A DNA stretch of 6,549 nt from the NCBI GenBank assembly GCA_013695905.1, contig JACCZQ010000101.1:1-6549 (forward strand), written 5' to 3'. Below the pieces are notes generated by a model. It saw only the letters and a list, made by a program, of their open reading frames with translations. It was not told the origin of the DNA and did not search any database. The translations under genes and the position numbers were made by a program. Within the stretch, counting starts at the first letter, position 1. Each line of letters starts with the position of its first letter. Below are positions 6,363 through 6,549 of the stretch, in pieces. This DNA comes from Chthoniobacterales bacterium. GTDB taxonomy: Bacteria > Verrucomicrobiota > Verrucomicrobiia > Chthoniobacterales > UBA10450.

Positions 6363-6396
6363 TGTAGAGAAACCAGTATACGTTGTAGAGAAACCA
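6363..6396 (+). repeat. Phased direct repeat, candidate regulator binding site
   Basis: TGTAGAGAAACCA occurs at 6363-6375 and again, identically, at 6384-6396. The start-to-start distance is 21 bases, two turns of B-form DNA, so both copies face the same side of the helix. A related TATCGAAACCAG lies at 6326-6337, and TAAACC at 6353-6358 may be a further partial copy. The site sits in AT-richer DNA about 90 bases before the start of the last gene, where an activator or repressor could bind. The binding protein is unknown. Confidence 0.55.
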
Positions 6397-6487
6397 TTTT
6401 GTTGATCCCGCGCAGCTCTTTTTCCGACGTTAGTTGTTGGGGACCTTTCTAGCCGATGAGCTCGGGGAACGCCTCGCCTCTCAAATC

Positions 6488-6549
6488 ATGACCGACACAC
6501 CTGAGGATAAAAGCGCCGCCACGGCAGGTCACATTGTGCGGGAGACGCT
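6488..6549 (+). CDS. N-terminal start of an unrecognised protein (3' truncated)
   Basis: ATG at 6488 opens a frame that leaves the window after 20 codons, reading MTDTPEDKSAATAGHIVRET. It is polar and acidic with no signal peptide, so a cytoplasmic protein is likely. There is no Shine-Dalgarno at a useful distance. The frame is also open upstream to a TAG at 6431-6433, so a TTG start at 6434 or 6437 is possible and would add LLGTFLADELGERLASQI. The 6488 ATG overlaps the TGA of an 11-codon frame that starts at 6456. The family cannot be named from 20 residues. The phased repeat 90 bases upstream may control it. Confidence 0.5.
   Translation, partial: MTDTPEDKSAATAGHIVRET

Larger units (their letters stand above)
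5658..6487. other. About 830 bases without a confident gene
   Basis: No frame here combines a plausible start, codon use like the neighbours and a recognisable protein. Plus-strand frames at 5715-6137 (140 residues) and 6134-6346 (70 residues) overlap as ATGA, and GGA lies seven bases before the second start. Their products, however, are Arg/His/Cys-rich and unlike any family I know. A competing minus-strand frame is listed separately. I find no tRNA, rRNA, transposase, terminal inverted repeats or CRISPR repeats. From about 6300 the base composition turns AT-richer, and a phased direct repeat lies at 6363-6396, so the right end looks regulatory. The rest may be decayed coding sequence. Confidence 0.5.

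Noticed and set aside
6363..6396. CRISPR repeat
   Set aside because: Only two exact copies of 13 bases with an 8-base gap; unit and spacer are far too short, and no cas gene is present.

Overview
The window is GC-rich, with genes that favour G or C at third codon positions, few clear Shine-Dalgarno sequences and a high share of secreted or envelope proteins. The secreted metalloprotease carries tandem modules with an 'ILRAIGPSL' signature, and its neighbour is a secreted 'VIPPTF' protein. I associate both mainly with Verrucomicrobiota, and also with Acidobacteriota or Planctomycetota. The taxonomic call is an inference from protein style; no rRNA or other marker gene is present.

Layout: (1) The last 27 codons of an unrecognised plus-strand gene (2-85). 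(2) A secreted matrixin-like zinc metalloprotease (238-1755) with a Pro-Thr linker and two C-terminal repeat modules. (3) A secreted protein of unknown function (1860-2465). (4) A 71-residue membrane-anchored protein on the minus strand (2505-2720), divergent from (5) a DsbD/ScsB-type transmembrane thiol reductase (2786-4948) and, 10 bases after it, (6) a periplasmic thioredoxin-fold protein with an unusual CPFV active site (4959-5567). Three consecutive hairpins follow, the last being a good intrinsic terminator. (7) About 830 bases without a confident gene (5658-6487). These may contain a decayed minus-strand reading frame and end in an AT-richer stretch with a 13-base direct repeat phased at 21 bases. 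(8) The first codons of a plus-strand gene that leaves the window (6488 onward).

The clearest working unit is the DsbD-like reductase plus its thioredoxin-fold neighbour. Electrons would pass from cytoplasmic thioredoxin through the membrane cysteines (C323/C446) to the periplasmic domains (C151/C155, C629/C632), and from there plausibly to the neighbour (C61/C196). The metalloprotease and the 'VIPPTF' protein form a second, exported pair whose substrate cannot be read from the sequence. I see no CRISPR array, tRNA, rRNA, intact mobile element or defence system. The most interesting leads are the atypical redox pair and the phased repeats in front of the last gene.
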